64,000 nt of DNA from Sinorhizobium medicae. GTDB taxonomy: Bacteria > Pseudomonadota > Alphaproteobacteria > Rhizobiales > Rhizobiaceae. Location: positions 1 through 64,000 of the forward strand of contig NZ_VITA01000020.1 of assembly GCF_007827695.1 (NCBI RefSeq). Reading direction: 5' to 3'. The translations under genes and the position numbers were made by a program. A model generated the notes under the pieces. It was not told the DNA's origin and made no database searches. It worked only from the letters and a program-made list of their open reading frames with translations. This document shows positions 51,534 through 60,661 of this stretch, piece after piece. How positions within the stretch are numbered: position 1 is the stretch's first letter; every line of letters begins with the position of its first letter.

Positions 51534-51551
51534 CTTCAGCCTGCCTTAAGG
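51534..51551 (+). promoter_or_regulatory. Tandem CTTAAGG-type site upstream of the DsbG-like gene
   Basis: CTTCAGC (51534-51540) and CTTAAGG (51545-51551), 11-bp period, ending 36 nt before the ATG. It matches the boxes at 40693 and 44767. Confidence 0.6.
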
Positions 51552-51587
51552 TGAGCAGGTCAAGCGAGGGCTTTTGAAGGAACCAAA

Positions 51588-52391
51588 ATGCGCCTCATCG
51601 TTCTCACCTACCTCAGACCTGCCCTGATGCTGTTCGCAGCGCTGCTGTTTGGTTTCGCGCCACAGATCGCCGCAGCCGAGGATAGTCCCCAGCCCAAAGA
51701 GTATCCCCGGATCCTGAAGGCGATCGAGCAACAGGGACTGACAATCCTCGGAGAGATGAAGGTACCAGGCGGTTTGAGAGCATTCGCCGCAAAAGCTGGC
51801 GCGCAACCTCTGACAATCTACCTCACCCCGGATGGCGAACATGTTGTCGTCGGCACACTTGTCGACGAGGCAGGACAGGACATGGCGGAAGCCCAGCTCA
51901 AGGAAATGGTGGAGGCGCCGATCCCGGAAGAGGGATGGGAAAAGCTGGAGGGGTCGACGTGGGTCCAAGATGGAAGGCCAGACGCGCCGAGGACCGTTTA
52001 CGTGTTTACGGATCCCAACTGCCCCTATTGCCACCAGTTCTGGACGGCTGCCAGGCCCTGGGTCGAGTCGGGCAAGGTACAACTCCGACATGTCATGGTC
52101 GGCGTGATCAGACAGGATTCCCCAGCCAAGGCGGCTGCTATTCTTGAGGCCAAGTCTCCTGAGGAGGCGCTGGCTGAAAACGAACATAAGTACGGGGACG
52201 GCGGCATAGTCCCTTTGGAAACGATCAGCCCGGCAGTGGCAGAAAAGCTCGAGCACAATGCCACTCTGATGACCGAGCTTGGCTTCTCTGGGACCCCTGC
52301 GATTGTCTTCAGGAAAGCGGATGGTAGCATCGGGCAGATGGGTGGTCTGCCCCAGGATGCCGCACTCGAGATGATTCTTGGTCCGAAATAG
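51588..52391 (+). CDS. DsbG/DsbC-like thiol:disulfide protein
   Basis: A 267-aa exported protein: signal peptide (LRPALMLFAALLFGFAPQIAA). The N-terminal dimerisation-type region has QQGLTILGEMKVPGGLRAFA, and the thioredoxin domain has the active site TDPNCPYCHQFWTAA (CPYC) and the cis-Pro FSGTPAIVFRKADG. The pattern is that of DsbG. It would repair or protect single cysteines. It has its own CTTAAGG box, so it is likely co-regulated with the dsbD operon. Confidence 0.88.
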   Translation: MRLIVLTYLRPALMLFAALLFGFAPQIAAAEDSPQPKEYPRILKAIEQQGLTILGEMKVPGGLRAFAAKAGAQPLTIYLTPDGEHVVVGTLVDEAGQDMAEAQLKEMVEAPIPEEGWEKLEGSTWVQDGRPDAPRTVYVFTDPNCPYCHQFWTAARPWVESGKVQLRHVMVGVIRQDSPAKAAAILEAKSPEEALAENEHKYGDGGIVPLETISPAVAEKLEHNATLMTELGFSGTPAIVFRKADGSIGQMGGLPQDAALEMILGPK

Positions 52392-52516
52392 CTCAGAATG
52401 CGATAGGCTCTTCTATGTCTGCAAAGGTGCGAGAGGCGTCTTCCGCTTCGCGCCAATAGCGGCCATCAAAGCTGAGAAACACGGGGTGCCGCTTGACTGA
52501 ATGCAGTGCGAATGGC

Positions 52517-52537
52517 GGGCCCGCCCTACGCGGGCCC
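52517..52537. terminator. Hairpin between convergent dsbG-like and hsp20 genes
   Basis: GGGCCCGC, loop CCTAC, GCGGGCCC: a perfect 8-bp stem followed by TCTATTC on the plus strand. It lies in the gap between the two gene ends. Confidence 0.6.
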
Positions 52538-52578
52538 TCTATTCGTGATCGTGCCTGATTGTGGGAAGTTCAGCGAGT

Positions 52579-53046
52579 TCAGGCGACCTGCTTGTCAGAC
52601 TCAATCTGGAGCGGCCGGGCCGCCGTCCCATTGCCTATCTCGATTCGCCGGGGCTTCATCGCCTCCGGCACTTCCTGCTTTAGGACAATTCGCAGGAGAC
52701 CGTCGGAGAGCGACGCCGTCTCGACGTGAACATGGTCAGCCAGTTCGAAGCGACGCTCGAACGACTGTCCGCCAATGCCCCGATGTAGGTACTCCCCTTC
52801 CTTCTTCTCTGCTTTCGACCCTTTGATGATCAGGACGTTGCGCTCCTGGGTCACGTCGAGATCGCTCTGGCTGAAGCCTGCGACTGCCATGGTGATCGCA
52901 TACTCGTCATCGCCAAGCTTGACGATGTCGTAGGGTGGCCAGAGGTCAACCGCCTGCAGGCGCTGCGCGTTATTGAGAAGGTTGAACACACGGTCGAAGC
53001 CAATGCTGGACCGGTAGAGGGGTGCGAAATCAAGTTCCGTTCTCAT
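52579..53046 (-). CDS. Small heat-shock protein Hsp20 (alpha-crystallin)
   Basis: A 155-aa protein that begins MRTELDFAPLYRSSIGFDRV, the rhizobial Hsp20 hallmark. The alpha-crystallin domain follows (YDIVKLGDDEYAITMAVAGF, LIIKGSKAEKKEGEYLHRGI, FERRFELADHVHV). ATG 53046 is preferred: GGAGGAT lies nine bases upstream, whereas an ATG two codons earlier is too close. It prevents protein aggregation under heat or metal stress. The 5' region carries a candidate RNA thermometer. Confidence 0.92.
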   Translation of the reverse strand: MRTELDFAPLYRSSIGFDRVFNLLNNAQRLQAVDLWPPYDIVKLGDDEYAITMAVAGFSQSDLDVTQERNVLIIKGSKAEKKEGEYLHRGIGGQSFERRFELADHVHVETASLSDGLLRIVLKQEVPEAMKPRRIEIGNGTAARPLQIESDKQVA

Positions 53047-53116
53047 TACCATATCCTCCGTAAAGCAACATGGATTGGAGACGCCACCGAAAACCTGCGT
53101 CTCCGGCCTATCGGCC
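53047..53116 (-). promoter_or_regulatory. Candidate ROSE-type RNA thermometer of hsp20
   Basis: The mRNA leader on the minus strand contains GTTGCTTTACGGAGGATATGG, in which a UUGCU motif sits just before the Shine-Dalgarno GGAGG, the arrangement of ROSE elements. Upstream are two further hairpins: GGAGACGC/GCGTCTCC (53077-53104, 8 bp) and GGCC/GGCC (53105-53116). Rhizobial hsp genes commonly carry ROSE leaders. Folding was judged by eye only. Confidence 0.55.
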
Positions 53117-53420
53117 CCTACTAAGGCTGCCGATGCAATGAATCTGGTTGGCGAAAAATGCCTGTTCAAGAACCTGGGAGGAAATTTTTCGCCGCCGCGT
53201 AATCCCGCTCTGGTATGGGGCAATCAGCTACCCGCCAACCTGGCTTGCTGTGCAGTAAGCGCCTGCGTTCGCTCCCGTCGACATATACGGTTTCCCTATC
53301 AGATTTAGTGACCTGAGTGGTGTTCCGACTTGAACGGAAGGACGCGGCAAACCACATCGATAATCGGCGTTGGCCACAGCGCCTTCCTTGTTGATCACAA
53401 ACAGAATCAGTGAGGTGGAA

Positions 53421-53723
53421 ATGATCTCGAAGCTCTTTGATCGTCCGGTGTATCTGAAGGAACAAAAGAACCTCGTCCGCGAGATTACGGCCGTGGAGGA
53501 GGCGATTGATTATCTGGAGGATTGGCCAGAACGGGAACGGGACCTGATCCATGAGGCGGCCTTGAGGACCTGCTACATGGCACATGACGGTTTGAAACCT
53601 CTTCGGGCAGCACGCGATGCGATACGCTCTTTTGCTAAGAAGAAGGGCATCCTTGCCAAGGAACCTGCTGTGAAGCCTTGGATGATCAGGCCTGTTGGCG
53701 GTAGCGGCAGGGCATCGCTCTAA
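53421..53723 (+). CDS. DUF982 protein
   Basis: ATG 53421 has GTGAGGTGG upstream. The 100-aa product (MISKLFDRPVYLKEQKNLVR) has the DUF982 pattern: ITAVEEAIDYLEDWPERERD, LIHEAALRTCYMAHDGLKPL and a basic C terminus. DUF982 proteins are widespread in Rhizobiales, function unknown; the helical core resembles small regulatory proteins. It is followed by a 10-bp hairpin. Confidence 0.8.
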   Translation: MISKLFDRPVYLKEQKNLVREITAVEEAIDYLEDWPERERDLIHEAALRTCYMAHDGLKPLRAARDAIRSFAKKKGILAKEPAVKPWMIRPVGGSGRASL

Positions 53724-53731
53724 CCCGTTGA

Positions 53732-53761
53732 GGCGAGAGGTTGGAGATGCTGCCTCTCGCC
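53732..53761 (+). terminator. Hairpin after the DUF982 gene
   Basis: GGCGAGAGG, 12-nt loop, CCTCTCGCC: a perfect 9-bp stem that extends by one more A-T pair (AGGCGAGAGG/CCTCTCGCCT) and is followed by TTCATC. Confidence 0.65.
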
Positions 53762-53891
53762 TTCATCAAGGCCACATGGGCGCAGAGTCGGCTTCGCTTC
53801 TTCCCGCCGCCGCTCTGCAACGGGCGCGGACCTCCGACCACACATCGATAAGGTAACGTGGCAGGTACACACATTCATCTGAGTGACGGCC

Positions 53892-53912
53892 TTGACCTTC
53901 CCACGTTGGAAG
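53892..53912 (+). promoter_or_regulatory. CueR-like element
   Basis: TTGACC (53892-53897) overlaps ACCTTCC, followed by CACGTT and GGAAG: a near-complete CueR copper box (ACCTTCC...GGAAGGT type). It is upstream of the copper operon, about 125 nt before the first gene. -10 is poor, so the exact transcript start is uncertain. Confidence 0.5.
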
Positions 53913-53975
53913 CACCAGCATCGGCAGCCTGGCAATCGATGCCAAGCGACCACCGACCATAATGGCACCCCAACA

Positions 53976-53989
53976 TTGATAAAGATCAA
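53976..53989 (+). promoter_or_regulatory. FNR/FixK-type box upstream of the copper-nirK operon
   Basis: TTGAT-AAAG-ATCAA exactly matches the FNR/FixK consensus TTGATnnnnATCAA. It is 48 nt before the first gene of the operon (54037). Suggests expression under low oxygen. No other exact copy was noticed in the intergenic regions I read, and none upstream of nirK. Confidence 0.7.
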
Positions 53990-54036
53990 GGTGCACAATG
54001 GGAGGCGTGGCATGGTGAGATGACGGAGGATCGACG

Positions 54037-54381
54037 ATGCGCACGTTAGCACAGAGAGCGTTGGTATGGAGGCTGCTCGCGGCACTCCTTGCTGTTGCTC
54101 TCGTGTTCAGTGCGCCGGTTGCGCATGCCGCTCCCCAGACCTGCCTGGACGGACACCACCAGATGGTGGACGGTGATCCAGGCGACGCGACTTCCAAGCT
54201 TCACCACTCACCCGAGCAGAACTGCTGCAGCGTCATCTGCGTCTTCTGCCTCGCGGTTGCTGCGCAGCCCGCAGGATCGGTTCAGTCGGTCCTCCTTCTG
54301 GCCAGGGTCCTGGATATCGCTGACGATGTCGCTGGTCACGACCCGTCTCCCGGCCTTGAGCCTCCTCGATCTTTCGGTTGA
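54037..54381 (+). CDS. Small exported Cys/His-rich protein, first gene of the copper-nirK operon
   Basis: A 114-aa protein with a signal peptide (MRTLAQRALVWRLLAALLAV) and a His/Cys segment (CLDGHHQMVDGD, LHHSPEQNCCSVICVFC). It is like the other small secreted proteins at 19590, 24443 and 25705 in this window and probably binds copper. GGAGGATCG precedes the ATG. It ends 72 nt before the multicopper oxidase start. Confidence 0.65.
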   Translation: MRTLAQRALVWRLLAALLAVALVFSAPVAHAAPQTCLDGHHQMVDGDPGDATSKLHHSPEQNCCSVICVFCLAVAAQPAGSVQSVLLLARVLDIADDVAGHDPSPGLEPPRSFG

Positions 54382-54452
54382 TGAACTGCTCGCCGCTGGC
54401 GGGCCATTCCCACCATTGGGCCGATTACGGCCAAGAAGATCGAGAGAACGTC

Positions 54453-55934
54453 ATGTTTCGTCGTCAATTTCTGAAGACGCTCGCCGTCAGTGCGGCAGCT
54501 ATTTCACCCCTTGCGCAAAAGTCCTGGGCTCTTACCAACTCTGGACAGTCTTTACCCATCGAACTCGCAGTCACCAAGCGCTCCATTGAAGTGAATGGCC
54601 GATCCGCCAGCGTCTTCGGCCTTGTTCAAGGCAATGGACGGAGCGGCCTTGTCCTGGATGCAGAAGATGGCTTCAATGTCATGCTGGCCAACACTACAAA
54701 TGAAGCCACGCTTATTCACTGGCATGGGCTTACCCCTCCATGGGAGATGGACGGTGTCCCGGACAATCCCGCAGCGCCCCTCGCTGCAGGAGAGAAGCGT
54801 CACTACCAGTTCGACCTCGCAGGCGGCGGCACCCACTGGATGCACGCCCACACCTTGCAGGAACAAAGCCTTCTGGCAGCCCCTCTGATCGTGCGGACGG
54901 CGGAGGACCGCGCTCGTGACGAGCAGGACGTCGTGATCCTTCTCCACGACTTCTCGTTCAGGTCACCCGAGGAATTGCTGGCGGAACTGCAGCAAGGTTC
55001 CGCAATGGGCGGCGGTCATGGGGGCCAGATGCCGATGGATCACGGTAGCATGATGTCCAACATGGCGAAAATGCACGGCGGCGGGATGCCCATGGGTGGC
55101 ATGGCGATGGGCGGCATGGGCATGGGCATGGGCATGATGGACCTGAACGACATCGAGTATGATGCATACCTCGCCAACGACCGCACGCTGGACGATCCGG
55201 AGATCGTACAGGTCGAGAAGGGTGGCCGCGTTCGGCTACGCATCGTCAATGGTGCAACGGCGACCGCCTTCACCATTGACACGGGAAGCGTCGTGGGAAG
55301 CCTGGCCGCCGTCGATGGCATGGCCATCGAGCCCGTCACCGGCACCCGCTTCCCGATCAGCATGGGCCAGCGGTTGGATATCGTACTGCAACTCCCGCTG
55401 GGCACCGCGTCACTTCCGATCCTTGCCTTACGCGAAGGCTCCGAGGAGCAGACAGGCGTCATCCTCGCAACGGCGGACGCGACCATTTCGAAGGTTGCCA
55501 CAAAAGCTTCTTCCGCCGGACCGGTCCTCGACCTTTCACTGGAGGCGATCCTCAAAGCGACGTCACCTCTGGACGAACGGCCCGCAACGAAGACCTATCC
55601 TCTGATCCTCTCCGGCAGCATGACCGGCTACTCATGGGGGATCAGCGGCGATGCGATGGCCGTCAATCCTGATGACAGGGTCCGCCTCGTGATGCGCAAC
55701 ATGTCGATGATGACACACCCGATGCACCTTCACGGACACCATTTCCAGGTGGTCGGCATCAACGGACAAGGCATGCGGGGAGCCGTGAGGGATACGGTTC
55801 ATGTTCCTCCCATGGCAGAGGTTGCTATCGAGTTCGATGCGAGCAACCCGGGCCGCTGGCCGTTCCACTGCCACCAGCTCTACCACATGGCGGCAGGGAT
55901 GATGTCCTTCGTGTCCTATAATCGCGCGATCTGA
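54453..55934 (+). CDS. Multicopper oxidase (CueO-like), Tat-exported
   Basis: ATG 54453 begins a Tat signal ([20 protein letters not shown]). The 493-aa oxidase has the copper motifs HWHGLTPPW (1), [12 protein letters not shown] (2), [12 protein letters not shown] (3) and [14 protein letters not shown] (4). A long Met/Gly-rich insertion ([38 protein letters not shown]) resembles the Met-rich loop of CueO that binds Cu(I). It would oxidise Cu(I) to Cu(II) in the periplasm. An ATG at 54381 is an alternative start, less likely given the Tat motif. Confidence 0.92.
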   Translation: MFRRQFLKTLAVSAAAISPLAQKSWALTNSGQSLPIELAVTKRSIEVNGRSASVFGLVQGNGRSGLVLDAEDGFNVMLANTTNEATLIHWHGLTPPWEMDGVPDNPAAPLAAGEKRHYQFDLAGGGTHWMHAHTLQEQSLLAAPLIVRTAEDRARDEQDVVILLHDFSFRSPEELLAELQQGSAMGGGHGGQMPMDHGSMMSNMAKMHGGGMPMGGMAMGGMGMGMGMMDLNDIEYDAYLANDRTLDDPEIVQVEKGGRVRLRIVNGATATAFTIDTGSVVGSLAAVDGMAIEPVTGTRFPISMGQRLDIVLQLPLGTASLPILALREGSEEQTGVILATADATISKVATKASSAGPVLDLSLEAILKATSPLDERPATKTYPLILSGSMTGYSWGISGDAMAVNPDDRVRLVMRNMSMMTHPMHLHGHHFQVVGINGQGMRGAVRDTVHVPPMAEVAIEFDASNPGRWPFHCHQLYHMAAGMMSFVSYNRAI

Positions 55935-55947
55935 TCGGAGAGCGGAG

Positions 55948-58176
55948 ATGAAGCACGAACATCACGGCCATCATGCTCACGATGATCATCATCAAGAGCA
56001 TGACCATGAGCACCACCATCAGGTGGCAGAGAAGCAAGTACCTCCTCCGGGCATGCTGGGGGAAGGCGTCATCTACACCTGCCCGATGCATCCGCAGGTG
56101 AGGCAGATCGGCCCCGGCAACTGCCCGATCTGCGGCATGGCACTGGAGCCGGAAGTGGCGACCCTGGGAACGGGTCCAAGTCCGGAACTGGTGGACATGA
56201 GCCGACGGTTCTGGATTGGCCTCGTCCTCAGCATCCCGGTCCTTGCCTTGGAGATGGGTGGCCATCTCACGAATCTCCACATGATACTGGGGCCACAGAC
56301 GTCGAACTGGCTGCAGATGGTACTCGCGACACCGGTTGTCCTCTGGGCGGGCTGGCCGTTCTTTGAACGGGGTTGGAAGTCCCTGGTGACCCGTCATTTG
56401 AACATGTTCACCCTGATTGCGATGGGGACGGGTGCCGCCTGGATTTACAGCGTCGTTGCAACGGTTGCGCCAGGCGTCTTTCCCGACACGTTCCGCGCGG
56501 AAGAAGGTTCAGTCGCCGTCTACTTCGAGGCGGCCGCCGTCATCACCGTCCTGGTCCTGCTCGGGCAGGTTCTGGAACTGAGGGCACGCGAACAGACAGG
56601 CGGGGCGATCCGCGCGCTTCTCGATCTGGCACCAAAGACGGCGCGTCGGGTTCTTGCGGATGGGACGGACGAGGATGTCGGTCTTGACGCCGTGGCCGTC
56701 GGCGACCGCCTCCGGGTTCGACCGGGAGAGAAAGTTCCTGTTGATGGTGTGCTTCTGGAGGGCCGCAGCTCTGTGGACGAATCCATGATCACCGGCGAGT
56801 CGATGCCGGTCACCAAGGAGGTCGGGTCGACGCTCATCGGCGGCACCATGAACCAGACCGGTGGCTTCATCATGGAGGCGGGCAAGGTCGGACGCGACAC
56901 GATGCTCTCCCAGATTGTTCGCATGGTCGCGGACGCCCAACGCTCTCGCGCACCCATCCAGCGCCTCGCAGATGAGGTCTCGGGATGGTTCGTTCCGGTC
57001 GTCATTGTGGTTGCGCTCGTCGCCTTTGCCGCCTGGATGATCTATGGGCCTGAGCCTCGCTTCGCCCACGGCCTGGTGGCAGCCGTCGCCGTTCTTATCA
57101 TTGCCTGCCCCTGTGCCCTGGGGCTTGCGACACCTATGTCGATCATGGTCGGTGTCGGTCGGGGAGCTAGTCTCGGCGTACTGATCAAGAACGCGGAGGC
57201 ACTGGAGCGCTTCGAAAAGGTCGACACGCTCGTGGTCGACAAGACCGGAACCCTGACAGAGGGACGGCCCAAGGTCACGGCCATTGCACCAGCGGAAGGC
57301 ATCTCCGAAGACGAGCTGCTGCGGCTGGCCGCCACGGTCGAACGCTCAAGCGAACATCCGCTGGCGCTCGCGATTGTCAATGCGGCAGGTGAGCGTAGCA
57401 TCGCCCTGGGAGATGCCATCGATTTCGACAGCCCTGTGGGCAAGGGAGTGACGGGGACGGTCGATGGAAAGCGGCTGATCCTCGGCAGTCACCGCATCAT
57501 GGGGGAAGAGGGTGTCGACGTCAGCGCCATGACCGCGAAGGCGGAAGAGCTGCGCAACGAAGGCGCTACCGTCATATTCACCGCCATCGATGGCAGGCTG
57601 GCCGGTCTGTTTGCTATCGCCGATCCCATCAAGCCGACGACACCGGATGCGGTAAAGGCGCTCGTCGAAGACGGTGTTCGGGTCGTGATGCTGACGGGCG
57701 ACAACAAGACGACTGCTCATGCAGTCGCGCGACGCCTCGGGATTACCGAGGTGGAGGCGGAAGTCCTGCCCGAGGACAAGAGCAAGATCGTCTCGCGCCT
57801 GCGCAGTGAAGGCAGGATCGTCGCCATGGCGGGCGATGGTGTGAATGATGCTCCCGCGCTTGCGGCGGCCGATGTCGGCGTGGCTATGGGAACGGGAACC
57901 GACGTCGCCATCGAAAGCGCGGGCGTCACCCTCCTGAAGGGAGACCTGCAGGGCATTGTCCGGGCGCGGCAGATGAGCCGCGCCACGATGAGCAACATCA
58001 GGCAGAACCTCTTCTTCGCCTTCATCTACAATGCTGCAGGCGTGCCTGTCGCGGCGGGCGTCCTCTACCCTGTCTTTGGTCTGCTGCTCTCACCGATCAT
58101 CGCGGCGGCGGCAATGGCATTGTCTTCGGTCAGTGTGATCGCCAACTCTCTCAGGTTGAGGAGCATGAAGATATGA
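55948..58176 (+). CDS. Copper-translocating P-type ATPase (CopA/CopB-type)
   Basis: A 742-aa P1B-ATPase: His-rich N terminus ([16 protein letters not shown]), then a heavy-metal-binding module [20 protein letters not shown]. Six to eight helices include the metal-gate CPC ([13 protein letters not shown]). The phosphorylation motif is DKTGTLTEG, with TGES, the HP motif (SEHPLA) and [10 protein letters not shown]. It exports Cu(I) from the cytosol. The N-terminal CxxC HMA domain of CopA is absent, and the His/heavy-metal modules replace it. It overlaps the DUF2933 gene by ATGA. Confidence 0.92.
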   Translation: MKHEHHGHHAHDDHHQEHDHEHHHQVAEKQVPPPGMLGEGVIYTCPMHPQVRQIGPGNCPICGMALEPEVATLGTGPSPELVDMSRRFWIGLVLSIPVLALEMGGHLTNLHMILGPQTSNWLQMVLATPVVLWAGWPFFERGWKSLVTRHLNMFTLIAMGTGAAWIYSVVATVAPGVFPDTFRAEEGSVAVYFEAAAVITVLVLLGQVLELRAREQTGGAIRALLDLAPKTARRVLADGTDEDVGLDAVAVGDRLRVRPGEKVPVDGVLLEGRSSVDESMITGESMPVTKEVGSTLIGGTMNQTGGFIMEAGKVGRDTMLSQIVRMVADAQRSRAPIQRLADEVSGWFVPVVIVVALVAFAAWMIYGPEPRFAHGLVAAVAVLIIACPCALGLATPMSIMVGVGRGASLGVLIKNAEALERFEKVDTLVVDKTGTLTEGRPKVTAIAPAEGISEDELLRLAATVERSSEHPLALAIVNAAGERSIALGDAIDFDSPVGKGVTGTVDGKRLILGSHRIMGEEGVDVSAMTAKAEELRNEGATVIFTAIDGRLAGLFAIADPIKPTTPDAVKALVEDGVRVVMLTGDNKTTAHAVARRLGITEVEAEVLPEDKSKIVSRLRSEGRIVAMAGDGVNDAPALAAADVGVAMGTGTDVAIESAGVTLLKGDLQGIVRARQMSRATMSNIRQNLFFAFIYNAAGVPVAAGVLYPVFGLLLSPIIAAAAMALSSVSVIANSLRLRSMKI

Positions 58177-58358
58177 CGGTCAACCGCACGCTCCTGCTGA
58201 TGGGCGCATCCCTGGCCCTGATCCTGGTGTTCTACATCCTTCGTGAGCACTGGGGGCACGTTCTGGGCTACGCCCCCTACCTGATCCTGCTGGCCTGCCC
58301 ACTGATGCACCTGTTTCATCGACATGGCGGTCACGGCCACAAGGATCACCGGTCGTGA
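58173..58358 (+). CDS. DUF2933 small membrane protein
   Basis: A 61-aa protein. It overlaps the ATPase stop (ATGA). One or two helices ([37 protein letters not shown]) and a His-rich tail ([13 protein letters not shown]) are the DUF2933 pattern. Such genes follow copper ATPases in alphaproteobacteria; an accessory to metal export is likely. It overlaps the next gene by 4 nt. Confidence 0.8.
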   Translation: MTVNRTLLLMGASLALILVFYILREHWGHVLGYAPYLILLACPLMHLFHRHGGHGHKDHRS

Positions 58359-58858
58359 CCTACCAGCGGTCGGCATCGAGCACTGTAGCCTTGTCGGCAT
58401 TAGCCGAACGGGTTTTCGAGTTGCTCGACAATCCGGCCTTCCTCGGTGCGCACATGGAAGAGCCCTCAGTCATGATGCTGGGGGCTTCCATGAAGTACAA
58501 CTTTGACGAAGCGGAAGGACGTGCCGTCGGCTCTGTCATTAGAATGAGGGGGCTGATACTCGACCGGGCGCTCTCCGTGGAGGAAGTCGTGACGGAACGA
58601 CATCCTCCGCTCTCAAAGACTTGGGAGACGCGCGGAACGGTGCGTCTCCTCGTCATCGGTTCCTACCGTATGGGATTCAGGATCAGTCCCGCCAGATCGG
58701 TATGCAGCCTGAACGTCAGGATCGAGTACAACCTGCCCACCCGTCTCCCCGATAGGCTGCTGGGGCGCTTGCTGGGCGGGTTCTACGCCAACTGGTGCGT
58801 GACGAAGATGACCGCCGGAGCGATTGCGCATTTCCGCCCCGCTCCGCAGACGCCGTAG
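58355..58858 (+). CDS. SRPBCC-like protein of the copper operon
   Basis: A 167-aa protein from a GTG that overlaps the DUF2933 stop. It has the SRPBCC/START-like pattern (ALAERVFELLDNPAFLGAHM, then beta-strand repeats VGSVIRMRGLILDRALSVEE and a long C-terminal helix). It may bind a lipid or hydrophobic ligand. Its place in the operon is conserved by coupling but its role is not known. Confidence 0.65.
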   Translation: MTYQRSASSTVALSALAERVFELLDNPAFLGAHMEEPSVMMLGASMKYNFDEAEGRAVGSVIRMRGLILDRALSVEEVVTERHPPLSKTWETRGTVRLLVIGSYRMGFRISPARSVCSLNVRIEYNLPTRLPDRLLGRLLGGFYANWCVTKMTAGAIAHFRPAPQTP

Positions 58859-58989
58859 GCTCGAACCCGACACCTGCAGGCGATCACGAAGACGCGAGCG
58901 AAGCTTCTATTTGCGGCATCGCAAGGATGCTCCGACGGACGCAGTGTCCAATAATAGGCAACGCAGACATAAATAGCAGGACCAGAATT

Positions 58990-60063
58990 ATGACCAGTAG
59001 AACACTCTTCCGCGCCGCCGTCGTCGTCGCACTCCTGTCGGCGACGGCAATGCCGGTGCTGGCCGACGCCACCCACAACCATCCGGCGGCGAACGGGACA
59101 GCTGCCGCTCCCCTCGATATCGTACGGGCGGCGACAGACCTTGCTCAGCCAGTAGGTGCGAGGGGTCCGGAAACGATCAAGGTGAAGCTCGACACGGTCG
59201 AAGTTACTGGCAGCCTGGCGGACGGCGCGACCTACCACTACTGGACCTTCAACAGGAAGGTTCCAGGCCCCTTCGTCCGAGCAAGAGTCGGCGACACCGT
59301 CGAAGTTGAACTAACCAACCTTGCCGATAGCAGTGAACGCCACAGCGTGGACTTCCATGCGGTCACGGGACCGGGAGGCGGAGCGGAGGCGACGGACGCT
59401 GCACCGGGAGAAACGAAAGGCTTCAGCTTCAAAGCACTGAAGCCGGGCCTTTACGTTTACCACTGCGCTGTACCGATGGCCGCCCACCATATTGCCAACG
59501 GCATGTATGGTCTGATCCTGGTGGAACCGGAAGGTGGTCTTCCTCCGGTGGACCGCGAATTCTACGTGATGCAAGGCGAGGTTTATACGGCGCAGGCCTA
59601 TGGCACGAAGGGCAAGCTGACGGAGAGCCTGGACAGGCTGATGGACGAGACGCCGGAATATTATGTGTTCAACGGTGCAGCCAATGCGCTGACCGGCGAC
59701 AATGCGTTGACCGCAAAGGTCGGCGAGACTGTTCGCATCTACTTCGGTGTCGGCGGCCCCAACAAGACGTCGAGCTTCCACGTGATCGGCGAAATCTTCG
59801 ACAAGGTGTATCAGCTCGCGTCGCTGACGACGGAGCCGCTGACCGACGTGCAGACCATCACGGTTCCGCCCGGCGGAGCTGCGGTGGTCGACATGACGAT
59901 GGACGTTCCGGGGGAGTACGTGCTGGTGGACCATGCTCTGTCACGGGCAGCCCGTGGCCTGGTGGGCAAGCTGGTCGTCAAGGGAGACGAGCGGACCGAG
60001 GTCTTCAAGGCAGCAACGACACGCACTGCTCAGGCGGAACATGGTAAGCACGAGACGCACTGA
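58990..60063 (+). CDS. nirK: Copper-containing nitrite reductase NirK
   Basis: A 357-aa protein with a signal peptide (LFRAAVVVALLSATAMPVLA). It has all copper ligands and catalytic residues: type-1 copper H118, C159, H167, M172; type-2 copper H123, H158, H315; D121 and H264 at the active site (RHSVDFHAVTG, YHCAVPMAAHHIANGMYG). It would reduce nitrite to nitric oxide in the periplasm. AGCAGGACC precedes the ATG. It follows the SRPBCC gene by 131 nt and is likely read from the same FNR-box promoter or its own; no nirV or nor gene is in the window. Confidence 0.93.
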   Translation: MTSRTLFRAAVVVALLSATAMPVLADATHNHPAANGTAAAPLDIVRAATDLAQPVGARGPETIKVKLDTVEVTGSLADGATYHYWTFNRKVPGPFVRARVGDTVEVELTNLADSSERHSVDFHAVTGPGGGAEATDAAPGETKGFSFKALKPGLYVYHCAVPMAAHHIANGMYGLILVEPEGGLPPVDREFYVMQGEVYTAQAYGTKGKLTESLDRLMDETPEYYVFNGAANALTGDNALTAKVGETVRIYFGVGGPNKTSSFHVIGEIFDKVYQLASLTTEPLTDVQTITVPPGGAAVVDMTMDVPGEYVLVDHALSRAARGLVGKLVVKGDERTEVFKAATTRTAQAEHGKHETH

Positions 60064-60076
60064 TCGGCACAGCGCA

Positions 60077-60109
60077 GGAGGCGGGCTGCAGAAAGCCGCT
60101 CCCGCCTCC
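60077..60109 (+). terminator. Hairpin after nirK
   Basis: GGAGGCGGG, 15-nt loop, CCCGCCTCC: a perfect 9-bp stem 13 nt after the stop codon, followed by AGCGTTT. Confidence 0.65.
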
Positions 60110-60157
60110 AGCGTTTGCACGTTTCAGCCAGAGTGCTTCAAGCAATCACGTGCCGCG

Positions 60158-60661
60158 CTAGCCGCCGCACTGATAGTAACCTGAATATCCCACGCGCAGG
60201 CTCTCACCAATCGCGAATACCATGTCGGCTTCCACCTTCTCTCCCGCTTGGACCTCATCGACGGAGAGAGTGACGCTGATGGGCCCAGAGGTCAGGAAGA
60301 GGTTGCCGTCCCCGCCAGCTGGCTGCAGTTCCACAAGGTGAGCGTTCACCTTTAGGACAGCAGTTGTCACGGTAGCGCCCGGTGTTCCCTTGAGGGCAAG
60401 TATCGGCTTTCCAGCACTCGTGTACCTGAACGTGCATTGAGCAGGCGAACCAAGGACTTTGGCGATCTCCGCGTCCACCATCGTCGCGGGGTCGAGTGTG
60501 GGTATGTCAGCGCCAGCTATGGCTTCCTCACCGGAGAGCACGCGGGCAGCCTCTTCAGAACGCGGAGGACTAATGATGTCGTCAGCAGCTTCCCGTTCGC
60601 CACATCCCGACAGGAGACTGGCCGAGGTAAGGAGCAGCAGTGAAAGGAGGGAGTTCTTCAT
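60158..60661 (-). CDS. Exported lipoprotein (167 aa)
   Basis: A 167-aa protein with a lipobox (LLLTSASLLSGC). The mature part is beta-rich (CTFRYTSAGKPILALKGTPG, VTLSVDEVQAGEKVEADMVFA) and ends with YYQCGG. It is downstream of and overlaps the DUF305 gene (TGATG). Unrecognised; an envelope-copper association is inferred from the neighbours. Confidence 0.7.
   Translation of the reverse strand: MKNSLLSLLLLTSASLLSGCGEREAADDIISPPRSEEAARVLSGEEAIAGADIPTLDPATMVDAEIAKVLGSPAQCTFRYTSAGKPILALKGTPGATVTTAVLKVNAHLVELQPAGGDGNLFLTSGPISVTLSVDEVQAGEKVEADMVFAIGESLRVGYSGYYQCGG

Noticed and set aside
55948..56200. CRISPR-like repeats from His/GC-rich codons
   Set aside because: The periodicity comes from coding of His-rich segments. 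There are no equal-length spacers.
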